Origin: Micromonospora sp. RHAY321
Lineage (GTDB): Bacteria; Actinomycetota; Actinomycetes; Mycobacteriales; Micromonosporaceae
Direction of reading: 5' to 3'
Assembly: GCF_023896955.1 (NCBI RefSeq)
Contig: NZ_JAMHIW010000022.1
Span: 25,018-89,017, forward strand
Length of the DNA: 64,000 nucleotides
The notes under the pieces were generated by a model. It was not told the origin of the DNA, did no database searches, and saw nothing but the letters and a program-made list of their open reading frames with translations. This document shows positions 40,948 to 49,309 of this stretch, piece after piece. A program made the translations under genes and the position numbers. The first letter of the stretch is position 1, and each line of letters starts with the position of its first letter.

Positions 40948-41436
40948 TCACTCGGTCACCCTGCGGAGGAAGGCGGCGAGGGTGCTCCTGGTTCGCTCGA
41001 CCTTCTCCTCCAGGGTGATGGTCTCGTCGAGGCGGCGTCCGGCCTCCTTCCTGCCCCGCAGGTAGAGCGAGCAGGCCAGGTCGGAGCAGACGTACGCGCC
41101 CACCGAGTTGCCCTGGCGCCCGTCGCGTCCGGCCTTGCGGGCGGTCATCAGCGAGACGCCGTCGCCGGTGTGCGTGGTCAGGCACAGCGAGCACATGCTG
41201 CGCCGGACGCGCCCGGTCTGCTGCGGCGCGACCCGCAGCGCCACCCCGACCAGCCCGGTGTCGGACTCGGCGACCAGGTAGGCCCGCTGGGTCGCGGCCG
41301 GGTCCCGCCAGCCGAGAAAGTCCAGGTCGGTCCACGGGCGCAGGTCGAGATCGTTCGGTACGGCCAGCCGCTTCGCCTCGCCCTGCGTGCAGTTGACGAA
41401 GGAGGCGCGGATGGCGGGCTCGGAAATCGGAAGCAT
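40948..41436 (-). CDS. FBP-domain protein (elongation factor G-binding-like zinc finger)
   Basis: A 162-residue protein with the FBP C-terminal zinc-finger domain of FusB-type EF-G-binding proteins: PNDLDLRPWTDLDFLGWRDP, and four Cys in CSLCLTTHTGDGV and VCSDLACSLYLRGR. In staphylococci FusB rescues EF-G from fusidic acid; the actinobacterial relatives are of unknown role. A TAGGCT box seven bases before its ATG lies in a dyad shared with the divergent TetR gene, which probably controls it. Confidence 0.83.
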   Translation of the reverse strand: MLPISEPAIRASFVNCTQGEAKRLAVPNDLDLRPWTDLDFLGWRDPAATQRAYLVAESDTGLVGVALRVAPQQTGRVRRSMCSLCLTTHTGDGVSLMTARKAGRDGRQGNSVGAYVCSDLACSLYLRGRKEAGRRLDETITLEEKVERTRSTLAAFLRRVTE

Positions 41437-41444
41437 AGGTAGTA

Positions 41445-41461
41445 GCCTAGCTCTCCTAGGC
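41445..41461. promoter_or_regulatory. Inverted repeat between FBP and TetR genes
   Basis: GCCTAG-CTCTC-CTAGGC, a 6-base dyad with 5-base spacer overlapping the -10 box of the FBP gene. It is followed by a second CTAGG at 41495-type position (GACTAGGTTTGG). Likely TetR operator. Confidence 0.55.
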
Positions 41462-41496
41462 AAACGATTAACACGACTAGGTTTGGGGTGTGCTGC

Positions 41497-42093
41497 ATGG
41501 CACGTGCGGGAGTGACCGCCGAGCGTCTGACCCTGGTCGCGGCGGAGCTGGCCGACGAGGTGGGCCTGGCGAACGTGACCGTCGCGGCCCTCGCCCGCCA
41601 CTTCGGCGTCAAGGACGCGAGCCTGTACTTCCACATCAAAAACGCCCACGACCTGCGGGTCCGGGTGGCACTGCTGGCGCTGACGGAACTCGCCGACCGG
41701 GCCGCCGCCGCGCTCGCCGGTCGCGCCGGCAAGGACGCGCTGGTGGCCTTCGCCAACGCCTACCGGGACTACGCGAAACGGCATCCGGGCCGGTACGCCG
41801 CCATGCAGATCGACCTCGACCCGGAGACGGCGGCCGCGAGCGCCGGAGTCCGGCACGCGGAGATGACCCGGGCGATCCTGCGCGGCTATCGGCTGTCCGA
41901 GCCCGACCAGACCGACGCGGTCCGGATGCTGCACGGCACGTTGCACGGCTTCGTGAGCCTGGAGAAGACCGGCGGCTTCCGCCACACCCCGCGCGCCACC
42001 GACGACTCGTGGTCCCGCACCCTGGACGCCCTCGACGCCGTCCTCACCAACTGGCCGCCCGCCCAGGTCGCCGAGACGGAGACCGCTCGGTGA
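41497..42093 (+). CDS. TetR/AcrR-family transcriptional regulator
   Basis: A 198-residue repressor. The helix-turn-helix is GLANVTVAALARHFGVKDASLYFHIKN; the C-terminal domain resembles the WHG-type TetR dimer domain (GYRLSEPDQTDAVRMLHGTLHGFVSLEKTGGF). It is divergent from the FBP gene, with a dyad in the shared promoter, so it probably represses that gene and itself. The ligand is unknown. The DUF1684 gene follows on the same strand but has its own -10 box. Confidence 0.92.
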   Translation: MARAGVTAERLTLVAAELADEVGLANVTVAALARHFGVKDASLYFHIKNAHDLRVRVALLALTELADRAAAALAGRAGKDALVAFANAYRDYAKRHPGRYAAMQIDLDPETAAASAGVRHAEMTRAILRGYRLSEPDQTDAVRMLHGTLHGFVSLEKTGGFRHTPRATDDSWSRTLDALDAVLTNWPPAQVAETETAR

Positions 42094-42120
42094 CCGAGCG
42101 CAACCGCCTAGGCTCGACCC

Positions 42121-42708
42121 GTGGATGATCTGGAGCTGGCCGACTGGCGGGAGCGGGTTGCCCGGCTGTACCTGTCCGACGTCGACCTGGCCGGGTTCCG
42201 CGCCGGCCGCGACCAGCTCTTCGCCACCCACCCGCAGAGCCCGATCCCGCCGGCCCAGCGGTCCGGGTTCACCGGGGTGCGCTACTTCCCGCCCAACCCG
42301 GACGCCGTCGTGGAGGCCCCACTGCGGCCCGCCAGCGGTGAGCTACGGGTGGACACCGGCGGGCCGGACGGCGTGATCGCGTACCGGCGGGTCGCCGTGG
42401 CCGAGGCACCGTGGGGGCCGCTGACCCTGTGGTGGATCGAGGCGTACGGAGGTGGGCTGTTCGTGCCGCTGCGTGACAGCACCTGCGGGCAGGAGACCTA
42501 CGGCGGTGGCCGGTACCTCACCGACACGGTGAAGGGCACCTTCGGCCGGGGCGTCGAGCTGCTGCCCGGCGACCGGGTGCGGCTCGACGCCAACTACCTC
42601 TACAACCCGTCGTGCGCGTACGACGACCGCTGGGCGTGCCCGCTGGCACCGCCGGAGAACCGGGTCGACGTGCCACTGCGGGCCGGCGAGCTGTCGTACC
42701 ACGGCTGA
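42121..42708 (+). CDS. DUF1684 domain protein
   Basis: A 195-residue cytoplasmic protein with the DUF1684 signature: FFATHPQSPIPPAQRSGF-like start (LFATHPQSPIPPAQR), VRYFPPNPDAVVEA, DGVIAYRRVAVAEAPWGPLTLWW, and NYLYNPSCAYDDRWACPLAPPENR near the C-terminus. Family members are of unknown function. Its GTG lies six bases after a TAGGCT box, implying a leaderless mRNA. It ends in a strong hairpin. Confidence 0.88.
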   Translation: MDDLELADWRERVARLYLSDVDLAGFRAGRDQLFATHPQSPIPPAQRSGFTGVRYFPPNPDAVVEAPLRPASGELRVDTGGPDGVIAYRRVAVAEAPWGPLTLWWIEAYGGGLFVPLRDSTCGQETYGGGRYLTDTVKGTFGRGVELLPGDRVRLDANYLYNPSCAYDDRWACPLAPPENRVDVPLRAGELSYHG

Positions 42709-42709
42709 C

Positions 42710-42738
42710 GGCCGCCCCGGCGTGCTGCCGGGACGGCC
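42710..42738. terminator. Terminator between DUF1684 and the stress membrane protein gene
   Basis: Stem GGCCGCCCCGGC/GCCGGGACGGCC with one internal mismatch and a 5-base loop, positioned between two convergent stop codons. Confidence 0.75.
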
Positions 42739-42753
42739 GGTCGATCCGGTGAC

Positions 42754-43341
42754 TCAGCCGGCGTTCGTGGTCGAGCCGGACATCTGCATCCGACCCAGCA
42801 ACTGCCGCGCCTGGTCGGAGAGTTCCGCGTCGACGATCACGGCGTACTGACCGGCGCGCAGTGAGCTGGCCGAGGTGAAGTCGCGCTGCCCGCCGGTCAT
42901 CGCGTGCGCGACCGCGCCGAACACGGCACCCCAGATCGCGCCGATGACCAGGCCCACCAGGATCACCGCCAGCCAGTTGCCGACGGTGAAGATGCCGAAC
43001 AACAGGCCGATGAAGAGGCCGAACCAGGCGCCGGTGCCGGCGCCGAGCAGGGCGGCGCGGCCGGTGGTCATCCGCCCGAGCACCGTCTCCACCAGTGTGA
43101 GGTTGGTGCCGACGATGGCGCTGTGCTCCACCGGGAAGCGATTGTCGGCCAGATAGTCGACCACCCGCTGGGCGGACGGATAGTCCGGATATGAGCCGAT
43201 CGTCACGGTGGGCGGCCCGGTCTCCGGGCCGTGCCCGTTACCGGACGGTGTCGACGGGCGGCCTGCCGGCCCGGACGGCAGCAGGTCGCCGCCCTGTGCG
43301 CCGGGCCGCCACGCGGCGGCCGGCCCCGAAGCTGACGTCAT
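42754..43341 (-). CDS. General stress protein (YflT/17M-like domain) with membrane helix
   Basis: A 195-residue protein. A Pro/Gly-rich N-terminus precedes IGSYPDYPSAQRVVDYLADNR, the start of the general-stress YflT-like domain, then a hydrophobic Gly-rich helical stretch (LFIGLLFGIFTVGNWLAVILVGLVIGAIWGAVFG, seen in two parts) and the C-terminal strand AGQYAVIVDAELSD. The ATG at 43341 follows GAGGGAGG by six bases. A GTTA-N15-GGGAAC promoter upstream suggests control by a SigB/F-type sigma factor, fitting its family name. Confidence 0.75.
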   Translation of the reverse strand: MTSASGPAAAWRPGAQGGDLLPSGPAGRPSTPSGNGHGPETGPPTVTIGSYPDYPSAQRVVDYLADNRFPVEHSAIVGTNLTLVETVLGRMTTGRAALLGAGTGAWFGLFIGLLFGIFTVGNWLAVILVGLVIGAIWGAVFGAVAHAMTGGQRDFTSASSLRAGQYAVIVDAELSDQARQLLGRMQMSGSTTNAG

Positions 43342-43368
43342 GAGCATCCTCCCTCGTCAGCCACCCGG

Positions 43369-43393
43369 GTTCCCGCCCGCGCGCAGCGGTAAC
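43369..43393 (-). promoter_or_regulatory. Sigma-B/F-type promoter (GTTA-N15-GGGAAC)
   Basis: On the minus strand, GTTA at 43390-43393, 15-base spacer, GGGAAC at 43369-43374, 27 bases before the start of the stress-protein gene. Confidence 0.45.
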
Positions 43394-43461
43394 GCCGACG
43401 CCGTCCCGGGGGCCACCCGGACCCGCAGGCATGCGCCCGGACGCCCCGGGTAGGCAGCCGG

Positions 43462-45291
43462 GTGCAGAGCGGACAGATCAGCGACCACGGTTTCCTCGCG
43501 GACGGCCGCAGCGCGGCGCTGGTGGACCGCTCCGGATCGGTGAACTGGTGGTGCCCGGGCCGGTTCGACGCGCCGTCGGTGTTCGGGCGGCTGCTCGACG
43601 AGGGCGCCGGGCACTGGTCTATCCAACCGGAGGTCGACCACAGCGTCGACCGCTGCTATCTCGACGACACCCTGGTGCTGCGGACCGTCTTCCGCACCGC
43701 GCAGGGGGAGGTGGCCCTGACCGACGCGCTCGCCTTCGAGCCCGGAGCCCGCGGCCACGACATCGGGTTGCGCTCGCCGCAGGTGCTGGCCCGCAGCGTG
43801 CAGAGCCTCTCCGGCGAGGTCCCGATGCGGATGCACTACCGACCCCGCTTCGAGTACGGGCGGACCACCGCGTTCCTGGTCGAGCGGGACGGCACGCTGG
43901 AGGCCACGGCCGGCGCCGCCCGGCTCACCCTGCGCGGCAGCGTGCGGCTCTGCTGTGGCGAGGGCGGGGCCACCGCCACGTTCACCGCCCGCGCCGGCTC
44001 CGTGCACAACTTCACCCTCGGGTACGCCCCGACCTACGACGCGCCGCCACCGGAGGTGCCCGACGCCGACCAGACGATCGCCGACACGGTCGCCGGGTGG
44101 CGGTCCTGGACCGAGCAGCACGAATACCACGGGTGCTACCCGGAGCAGGTACGGCGCAGCGCGCTGGTGGTGCAGGGCATGACGTACCGGCCCAGCGGTG
44201 CGGTGGTGGCCGCGGCGACCACCTCCCTGCCGGAGAAGCTCGGCGGGAACCGGAACTACGACTACCGGTACGTCTGGGTGCGCGACTTCAGCCTCACCCT
44301 GCGGGCGCTGTGGCGGTCGGCGTGCTTCGACGAGGTGCAGCGGCAGTTCTCCTGGGTGAGCCGGGCGATGGGACGCATCGGCGACGAGCCGGTGCCGATC
44401 ATGTACGGCGTGCAGGGGGAGCGGGACCTCACCGAACACCGCCTCGACCAGCTCGGCGGGTACCGCGACAGCCCGCCGGTGCTGATCGGCAACGACGCGT
44501 GGCGGCAGCGGCAGACCGACATCTTCGGCGAGGCGTTGGACGCGGCCTGGCTGATGCGCGACAAGTTGGAGCCGATGGCGCCGGAGGTGCGCCAGGTGCT
44601 GCGGGTGCTCGCCGACCAGGCCGTGGTGGACTGGCAGCGGCCGGACGCGGGCATGTGGGAGGAGCGCGGGATCGAACACCACCACGTGTCCTCGAAGGTG
44701 CAGTGCTGGGTCGCGCTGGACAGGGCGGTCCGCTTCGGCGACCAGCTCGGCGGGCCGGAGGACGTGGCCCGGTGGGCCGCGGCTCGCGACGAGGTGCGCG
44801 CGACGGTGCTGGAGCGGGGATGGAGCGACCGGCTCGGGGCGTACACGGGGAGTTTCGACTCCGACGACCTGGACGCCTCGGTGCTGGTGATGCCGCTGGT
44901 GGGTTTCCTTCCGGCCGACGACCCGCGGATGCGCTCGACGGTCCGCGCGGTGGAGCAGCGGCTGTCCCACGACGGCCTGCTGCGGCGCTGGGACGGCGAC
45001 CCGGCGGGCTTCGTCATCTGCTCGTTCTGGCTGGTGGGTTGCCTGGCCATGGCCGGTGAGCGGGAGCGGGCGCACGAACTGTTCCTGGCGCTGGCCGCCC
45101 GGGTCAACGACCTCGGCCTGTTCGCGGAGCAGATCGACCCGGTGACCGGCGAGCAACTGGGCAACTTCCCCCAGGCGTTCTCGCACATCGGCCTGATCAA
45201 CGCCGCCGGTCAGCTCACCGACGTGGAGCGGGACCCGGCGTTGCGGGAGCGCGGCATGCCTCCACCGCACTTCACCCCGAGACGCTCCTGA
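43462..45291 (+). CDS. Glycoside hydrolase family 15 protein (glucoamylase/trehalase-like)
   Basis: A 609-residue cytoplasmic enzyme: N-terminal super-sandwich domain (SDHGFLADGRSAALVDRSG, WWCPGRFDAPSVFGRLLD), then the (alpha/alpha)6 barrel with NRNYDYRYVWVRDFSLTLRAL. Catalytic glutamates are likely in GMWEERGIEHHHVSSK and LFAEQIDPVTGEQLGNFPQA. Actinobacterial homologues are trehalases or glucoamylases acting on alpha-glucosidic bonds; no signal peptide, so intracellular trehalose or glucan is the probable substrate. Start GTG 43462 has only a weak ribosome site. Confidence 0.9.
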   Translation: MQSGQISDHGFLADGRSAALVDRSGSVNWWCPGRFDAPSVFGRLLDEGAGHWSIQPEVDHSVDRCYLDDTLVLRTVFRTAQGEVALTDALAFEPGARGHDIGLRSPQVLARSVQSLSGEVPMRMHYRPRFEYGRTTAFLVERDGTLEATAGAARLTLRGSVRLCCGEGGATATFTARAGSVHNFTLGYAPTYDAPPPEVPDADQTIADTVAGWRSWTEQHEYHGCYPEQVRRSALVVQGMTYRPSGAVVAAATTSLPEKLGGNRNYDYRYVWVRDFSLTLRALWRSACFDEVQRQFSWVSRAMGRIGDEPVPIMYGVQGERDLTEHRLDQLGGYRDSPPVLIGNDAWRQRQTDIFGEALDAAWLMRDKLEPMAPEVRQVLRVLADQAVVDWQRPDAGMWEERGIEHHHVSSKVQCWVALDRAVRFGDQLGGPEDVARWAAARDEVRATVLERGWSDRLGAYTGSFDSDDLDASVLVMPLVGFLPADDPRMRSTVRAVEQRLSHDGLLRRWDGDPAGFVICSFWLVGCLAMAGERERAHELFLALAARVNDLGLFAEQIDPVTGEQLGNFPQAFSHIGLINAAGQLTDVERDPALRERGMPPPHFTPRRS

Positions 45292-45368
45292 ACCCGGCCG
45301 GTACGCGCTGACCGCCGGCGGCGCCGTCCGCGCGCGTGGCGGGGGTGGGTTCGGGGGACAATGACCGG

Positions 45369-45872
45369 ATGCGGCTGGTGCTCACGGCGGACACCCACCT
45401 CCCGAAGCGCGCCCGGGATCTGCCCGAGCCGCTCTGGGCGGCGATCGAGGCGGCCGACGTGGTGGTGCACGCCGGCGACTGGGTGGACGAGTCGCTGCTC
45501 GACGAGATGCTCACCCGTGCGCGCCGGCTGATCGGCGTGTACGGCAACAACGACGGCCCGGCGCTGCGCGCCCGGCTGCCGGAGGTGGCGCGGGCCGACC
45601 TCGACGGCCTGCGGGTGGCCGTGGTGCACGAGACCGGGCCTCGGACCGGTCGCGAGAAGCGGTGCGCGGCCCGCTTCCCCGACGTCGACCTGCTGGTCTT
45701 CGGGCACTCGCACATCCCCTGGGACACCGAGGCCCCCGGCGGGCTGCGCCTGCTCAACCCCGGCTCGCCCACTGACCGCCGCTCCCAACCACACGCCACC
45801 TACCAGACCGCCGAGATAAGCGCCGGCCGCCTGACGGCCGTCGAGCTGCACCGCCTCCCTCGCCGCCGGTGA
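45369..45872 (+). CDS. YfcE-type metallophosphoesterase
   Basis: A 167-residue calcineurin-like phosphoesterase with the metal-binding blocks LTADTHLPKRA (DxH), VVHAGDWVDE (GD), VYGNNDGPAL (GNxD), VAVVHETGP and FGHSHIPWDTE (GHSH), and LNPGSPTDRRSQPHATY. Two-metal phosphodiesterase, probably on a small substrate; the natural one is unknown. A GACAAT box six bases before the ATG suggests a leaderless mRNA. It abuts the convergent DUF3072 gene, stop to stop. Confidence 0.9.
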   Translation: MRLVLTADTHLPKRARDLPEPLWAAIEAADVVVHAGDWVDESLLDEMLTRARRLIGVYGNNDGPALRARLPEVARADLDGLRVAVVHETGPRTGREKRCAARFPDVDLLVFGHSHIPWDTEAPGGLRLLNPGSPTDRRSQPHATYQTAEISAGRLTAVELHRLPRRR

Positions 45873-46088
45873 CTACTGGCCGCGACCGGTCTCGGCCTGG
45901 AGTTCGTCGATTCGCTTGGACGCCTCGGCCTTGGTCAGGTCATCGGGGAGTTCCGCGTCCGCCTCGCGGGCGAGGGTCGCGAGGTAGGACTCCTGGGCCG
46001 CGGTGGGCGGCTCGTCGCCGGTCACCCACTCGTCCGGGTCCTTGATCGCGCCGCGTGGGTCGGGCTGCTCGTTGCTGTGGTCCGTCAT
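45873..46088 (-). CDS. DUF3072 domain protein
   Basis: A 71-residue acidic protein with the DUF3072 pattern: NEQPDPRGAIKDPDEWVTGDEP, then SYLATLAREADAELPDDLTKAEASKRIDELQAETGRG (in two stretches). Helical C-terminus. Family function unknown. Start chosen at 46088 because AAAGGGTG lies at a suitable distance; ATG 46094 is also possible. Its stop codon directly abuts that of the phosphoesterase gene. Confidence 0.82.
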   Translation of the reverse strand: MTDHSNEQPDPRGAIKDPDEWVTGDEPPTAAQESYLATLAREADAELPDDLTKAEASKRIDELQAETGRGQ

Positions 46089-46182
46089 TGTCATCACCCT
46101 TTCTTCGAACAGGTGTGCCATTACCCCGGTCACCGCCGGTTCATGCCCGCCGATCGCGACTGCCGGCACCTACGATCACCCG

Positions 46183-47142
46183 ATGAGCGTGGACCGGTCG
46201 GGCGTGGTGGTGGTCGGGGCGGGTATCGCCGGGGTGGCCTGCGCGGTGGAACTGGCCGCTGCCGGGGTGCCGGTGCGGATCCGGGAGCGGGGGCACGTCT
46301 GCGGCGGCCGGATGGCCAGCAGACGCTTCGACGGCCGGCCCGCCGACATCGGCGCTGCGTACTTCACGGCCAGCGATCCGGACTTCGCCGCCGTGGTCGA
46401 GCGCTGGCGCGCCGCCGGCCTGGTGCGCGAATGGACCGACACCTTCCAGGCGTACGACCGGGACGGGCGCCACGACGTGCCGGGGCCGATGCGCTTCGCC
46501 GCGCCGCGCGGACTGCGCTCGCTCGTCGAACACCTGGCCACCGCGGTGCCGGTGACCGTCGACCGGCTGGTGCTCACCGTGGAGCCCGGACCGGCCGTGG
46601 ACGGTCAGCCGTGCGCGGCGGTCGCCCTGGCCATGCCGGGACCGCAGGCCGCCCTGCTGCTCGACCCGGCACTGGCCGACGCCACCCGGGCCGTGCAGGC
46701 GCAGCGGTTCCTGCCGTCGCTGTCCGCGGTGCTGCGCTTCCCGACCCGGCGCTGGCCGGATTTCCGCGGCGCGTTCGTCAACGACCACCCGGTGCTCAAC
46801 CTCGTCTGCGACGACGGTGACCGGCGCGGTGACGGTGCGCCGGTGCTGGTCGCGCACACCGTGCCGGAGTTCGCCGCCGGACACCTGGCCCAGCCCACCG
46901 GGGCCGGTTCGGCGATCGAGCAGGCGGTCCGGGACGTGCTGGGCCTGCCGGAGGCGGCCGCCCACGTGCACGTGCACCGCTGGACGTACGCGAAGCCGGC
47001 CGCCGGTGCCGGCGACGACACCCACCACCTCGACGCCGACGGGATCGGCCTGGCCGGCGACGCGTTCGGCAAACCGCGGGTGCAGAGCGCCTGGCGTTCC
47101 GGCCGGGACCTCGGCCGCGCCCTGGCGGCCCGCCTCGCCTGA
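46183..47142 (+). CDS. FAD-dependent oxidoreductase, renalase/amine-oxidase-like
   Basis: A 319-residue flavoprotein. The N-terminal Rossmann motif is VVVVGAGIAGVACAVELAAAG with RERGHVCGGRMASRR; the C-terminal FAD contact is GIGLAGDAFGKPRVQSAWRSG. Middle motifs (PADIGAAYFTASDPDFAAVV) fit bacterial renalase-like proteins. A TACGAT box six bases before the ATG suggests a leaderless transcript. Substrate unknown. Confidence 0.88.
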   Translation: MSVDRSGVVVVGAGIAGVACAVELAAAGVPVRIRERGHVCGGRMASRRFDGRPADIGAAYFTASDPDFAAVVERWRAAGLVREWTDTFQAYDRDGRHDVPGPMRFAAPRGLRSLVEHLATAVPVTVDRLVLTVEPGPAVDGQPCAAVALAMPGPQAALLLDPALADATRAVQAQRFLPSLSAVLRFPTRRWPDFRGAFVNDHPVLNLVCDDGDRRGDGAPVLVAHTVPEFAAGHLAQPTGAGSAIEQAVRDVLGLPEAAAHVHVHRWTYAKPAAGAGDDTHHLDADGIGLAGDAFGKPRVQSAWRSGRDLGRALAARLA

Positions 47143-47183
47143 CCGCCGGTTCGCGGTCGGTCCCCGGCCGCCCGAGGCTGTGC

Positions 47184-48476
47184 TCAGGAGTGCCCGGCGG
47201 CGGCCACCGGCTGGGCGGCGTCCCGTTCGCTCGGGTCGGAGGTCCGCTCGCCCTCCCGGTCCAGCAGCTGCATGACCGGGGTCGCCGCGATGCCGTGCAC
47301 CACCACGGAGACCAGCACCACCAGCCCGACGGTGGCCCAGAGCAGCTCCGCCTGCGGAAAGTCGGCCTTCGTGGTCGCGTACGCGAGGTAGTAGAACGAG
47401 CCCACCCCGCGAATGCCGAACAACGAGATCACCCAGTGCTCGGCCGGCCGGCCCGGCGCGCCCCGCAGCGACAACCAGCCGACCAGCGGCCGGACCAGGA
47501 ACACCAGCGCCAACCCGACGGCCGCCGCCGGCCAGGTCAGCGGACCCAGCAGGCCGCCCACGATCGCGCCGCCGAGCAGCAGCAGGAGCACCAGGGTGAG
47601 CAGCCGCTCGATCTGCTCGGCGAAGTCGTGCAGCACCGAGTGGAACTCGTGGGTCCGCTCGGCGGCCCGGATCGCGCGGGCGGCCATGAACACGGCCAGG
47701 AAGCCGTACCCGCCGACCACCTCCACCAGCCCGTACGCCAGGAACGTGGCGGCCAGCGCGAGGAAGCCCTCGGCGTGCCGGGCCAGCCGGAGCTGACTGG
47801 GCGCACGGAAGAACAGCTTGCCGAGCAGCCAGCCGATGAGCAGCCCGCCGCCGACTCCGACGCTCACCTTCCAGAGCACGTCGACGGTGAGCCAGTCGGC
47901 CAGCCACTCGCTCGGGGCGAGGCTGGTCGAGGCGATGGCGATGGCCGCGTAGACGAACGGGAACGCCAGCCCGTCGTTGAGGCCGGCCTCGGAGGTCAAC
48001 GCGAAACGGACCTCGTCCTCGGAGTCCTCCACATCGGTCGGCTCGCCGACCTGCACGTCGGCGGCGAGCACCGGGTCGGTCGGTGCCAGCGCGGCGCCCA
48101 GCAGCAGCGCGGCGGCCGGCACCAGCCCCGCCCACCACCAGCCGAGCAGCGCCACCGCCGCGATGCACACCGGCATCGCGATGACCAGCAGCCGCCAGGT
48201 GGACGACCACCTGGCCCAGCTCAACGGACGGTCGATCTTGAGGCCGGCACCCATCAGGGCGACGATCACGCCGATCTCGGTCAGGTGGGTGGTCAGCTGC
48301 GGGTGGGCCAGCGGGTCCGGTGTCGGCAGCCCCACCGGCAGCAGAAAGACCAGCATGCCGAGGGCGAGGAAGGCGATGGGCATCGACAGCGGGCGTCGTT
48401 CCAGCACCCGGGGGAGGATGCCTGCGAGCAGGGCGCCCACGCCCACCAGCGCGAACGCCACGTCTACCGGCTCCAC
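47184..48476 (-). CDS. Cation:proton antiporter (CPA family)
   Basis: A 430-residue membrane antiporter with about 11-12 hydrophobic helices. Hallmarks are LGAALAPTDPVLAADVQVG and EAGLNDGLAFPFVYAAIAIAS (conserved Asp region) and GIRGVGSFYYLAYATTKADF. The C-terminal 30 residues are charged. Expected to exchange K+ or Na+ for H+. It is the second antiporter of this window and of a different subtype from that at 21906. Confidence 0.9.
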   Translation of the reverse strand: MEPVDVAFALVGVGALLAGILPRVLERRPLSMPIAFLALGMLVFLLPVGLPTPDPLAHPQLTTHLTEIGVIVALMGAGLKIDRPLSWARWSSTWRLLVIAMPVCIAAVALLGWWWAGLVPAAALLLGAALAPTDPVLAADVQVGEPTDVEDSEDEVRFALTSEAGLNDGLAFPFVYAAIAIASTSLAPSEWLADWLTVDVLWKVSVGVGGGLLIGWLLGKLFFRAPSQLRLARHAEGFLALAATFLAYGLVEVVGGYGFLAVFMAARAIRAAERTHEFHSVLHDFAEQIERLLTLVLLLLLGGAIVGGLLGPLTWPAAAVGLALVFLVRPLVGWLSLRGAPGRPAEHWVISLFGIRGVGSFYYLAYATTKADFPQAELLWATVGLVVLVSVVVHGIAATPVMQLLDREGERTSDPSERDAAQPVAAAGHS

Positions 48477-48581
48477 CGTGCCACCCTCCGACCATGCCCA
48501 CGCGGTGTGGGCGGTGGTGACAATCCATGCCCCGCAGGCCGTACGCGTAAGCCTCTCGGGACCGGGGAACCGGTGTGAGCC

Positions 48582-49259
48582 TCAGCGCGGTCGGGTGATC
48601 GGCGAATCGTCCAGAGTGGCCAGCAGCGCGGCCGGATCGTCGTACACCGCCACCGCCCCGGCGCCGGCCAGCTCACCCCGGCTGGTGCCCCCGCAGGTCA
48701 GCCCGACGCACGGGATGTCCAGCTTGCCGGCCGCCGCGACGTCCCAGACCGAGTCACCGACGAAGACCACGCGCTCGGCGGTCAACCCGGACTGCTCCAG
48801 GGCGGCGACCAGGATGTCCGGGGCCGGCTTGCTCTGCTGGGCGTCCGCCGACGAGGTGACCGTGTCGACGACGTCGTCGGCGGCCAGCGCCCGGCGCAGC
48901 GCGCCGACCTCCTGCTCCGCGGCGGAGGTGGCGAGCACCACCCGCAGCCCCCGCTCGGCGCAGGCACGCAGCAGGTCCGCCGCACCGGGCAGCGGCGTGA
49001 GCCGCTCCCAGTACTCGCCGTACAGGGTGTCGTGCGCGTCGCGCAGCTTTCCGTCGGCGTCACGGTCCCGCTCCGGGCCGAGCAGGTGGTCCAGGAGCTT
49101 GTCCGAGCCCATCCCGATCGACCGGTGCACGGTCGCCATCGGCACCGGCTGGTCGGTTTGGCGGAGCGCCTCCCACCAGCTCACGGTGTGCAGGTAGGTG
49201 GTGTCGACGAGGGTGCCGTCGACGTCGAAGAGGACCCCGGCGGGTCGGTCGGTGCGCAT
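48582..49259 (-). CDS. HAD-superfamily phosphatase (phosphoglycolate/beta-phosphoglucomutase-like)
   Basis: A 225-residue HAD hydrolase: motif I GVLFDVDGTLVDTTYLH with the nucleophilic Asp, a cap domain after it, motif II LATSA, motif III SKPAPDILVAAL with Lys, and motif IV VVFVGDSVWDVAAA. Subfamily IA. Substrate cannot be told. The ATG at 49259 follows AGGAGG by six bases; an ATG six codons upstream lacks a ribosome site. Confidence 0.92.
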   Translation of the reverse strand: MRTDRPAGVLFDVDGTLVDTTYLHTVSWWEALRQTDQPVPMATVHRSIGMGSDKLLDHLLGPERDRDADGKLRDAHDTLYGEYWERLTPLPGAADLLRACAERGLRVVLATSAAEQEVGALRRALAADDVVDTVTSSADAQQSKPAPDILVAALEQSGLTAERVVFVGDSVWDVAAAGKLDIPCVGLTCGGTSRGELAGAGAVAVYDDPAALLATLDDSPITRPR

Positions 49260-49309
49260 GGGCGTCCTCCTACCCACTCAGGGCCCGGCTGATCCGGCGG
49301 ACAAGGGCC

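Noticed and set aside
46121..46126. GGGTAA before the DUF3072 gene (minus strand)
   Set aside because: No acceptable -35 at the required spacing.
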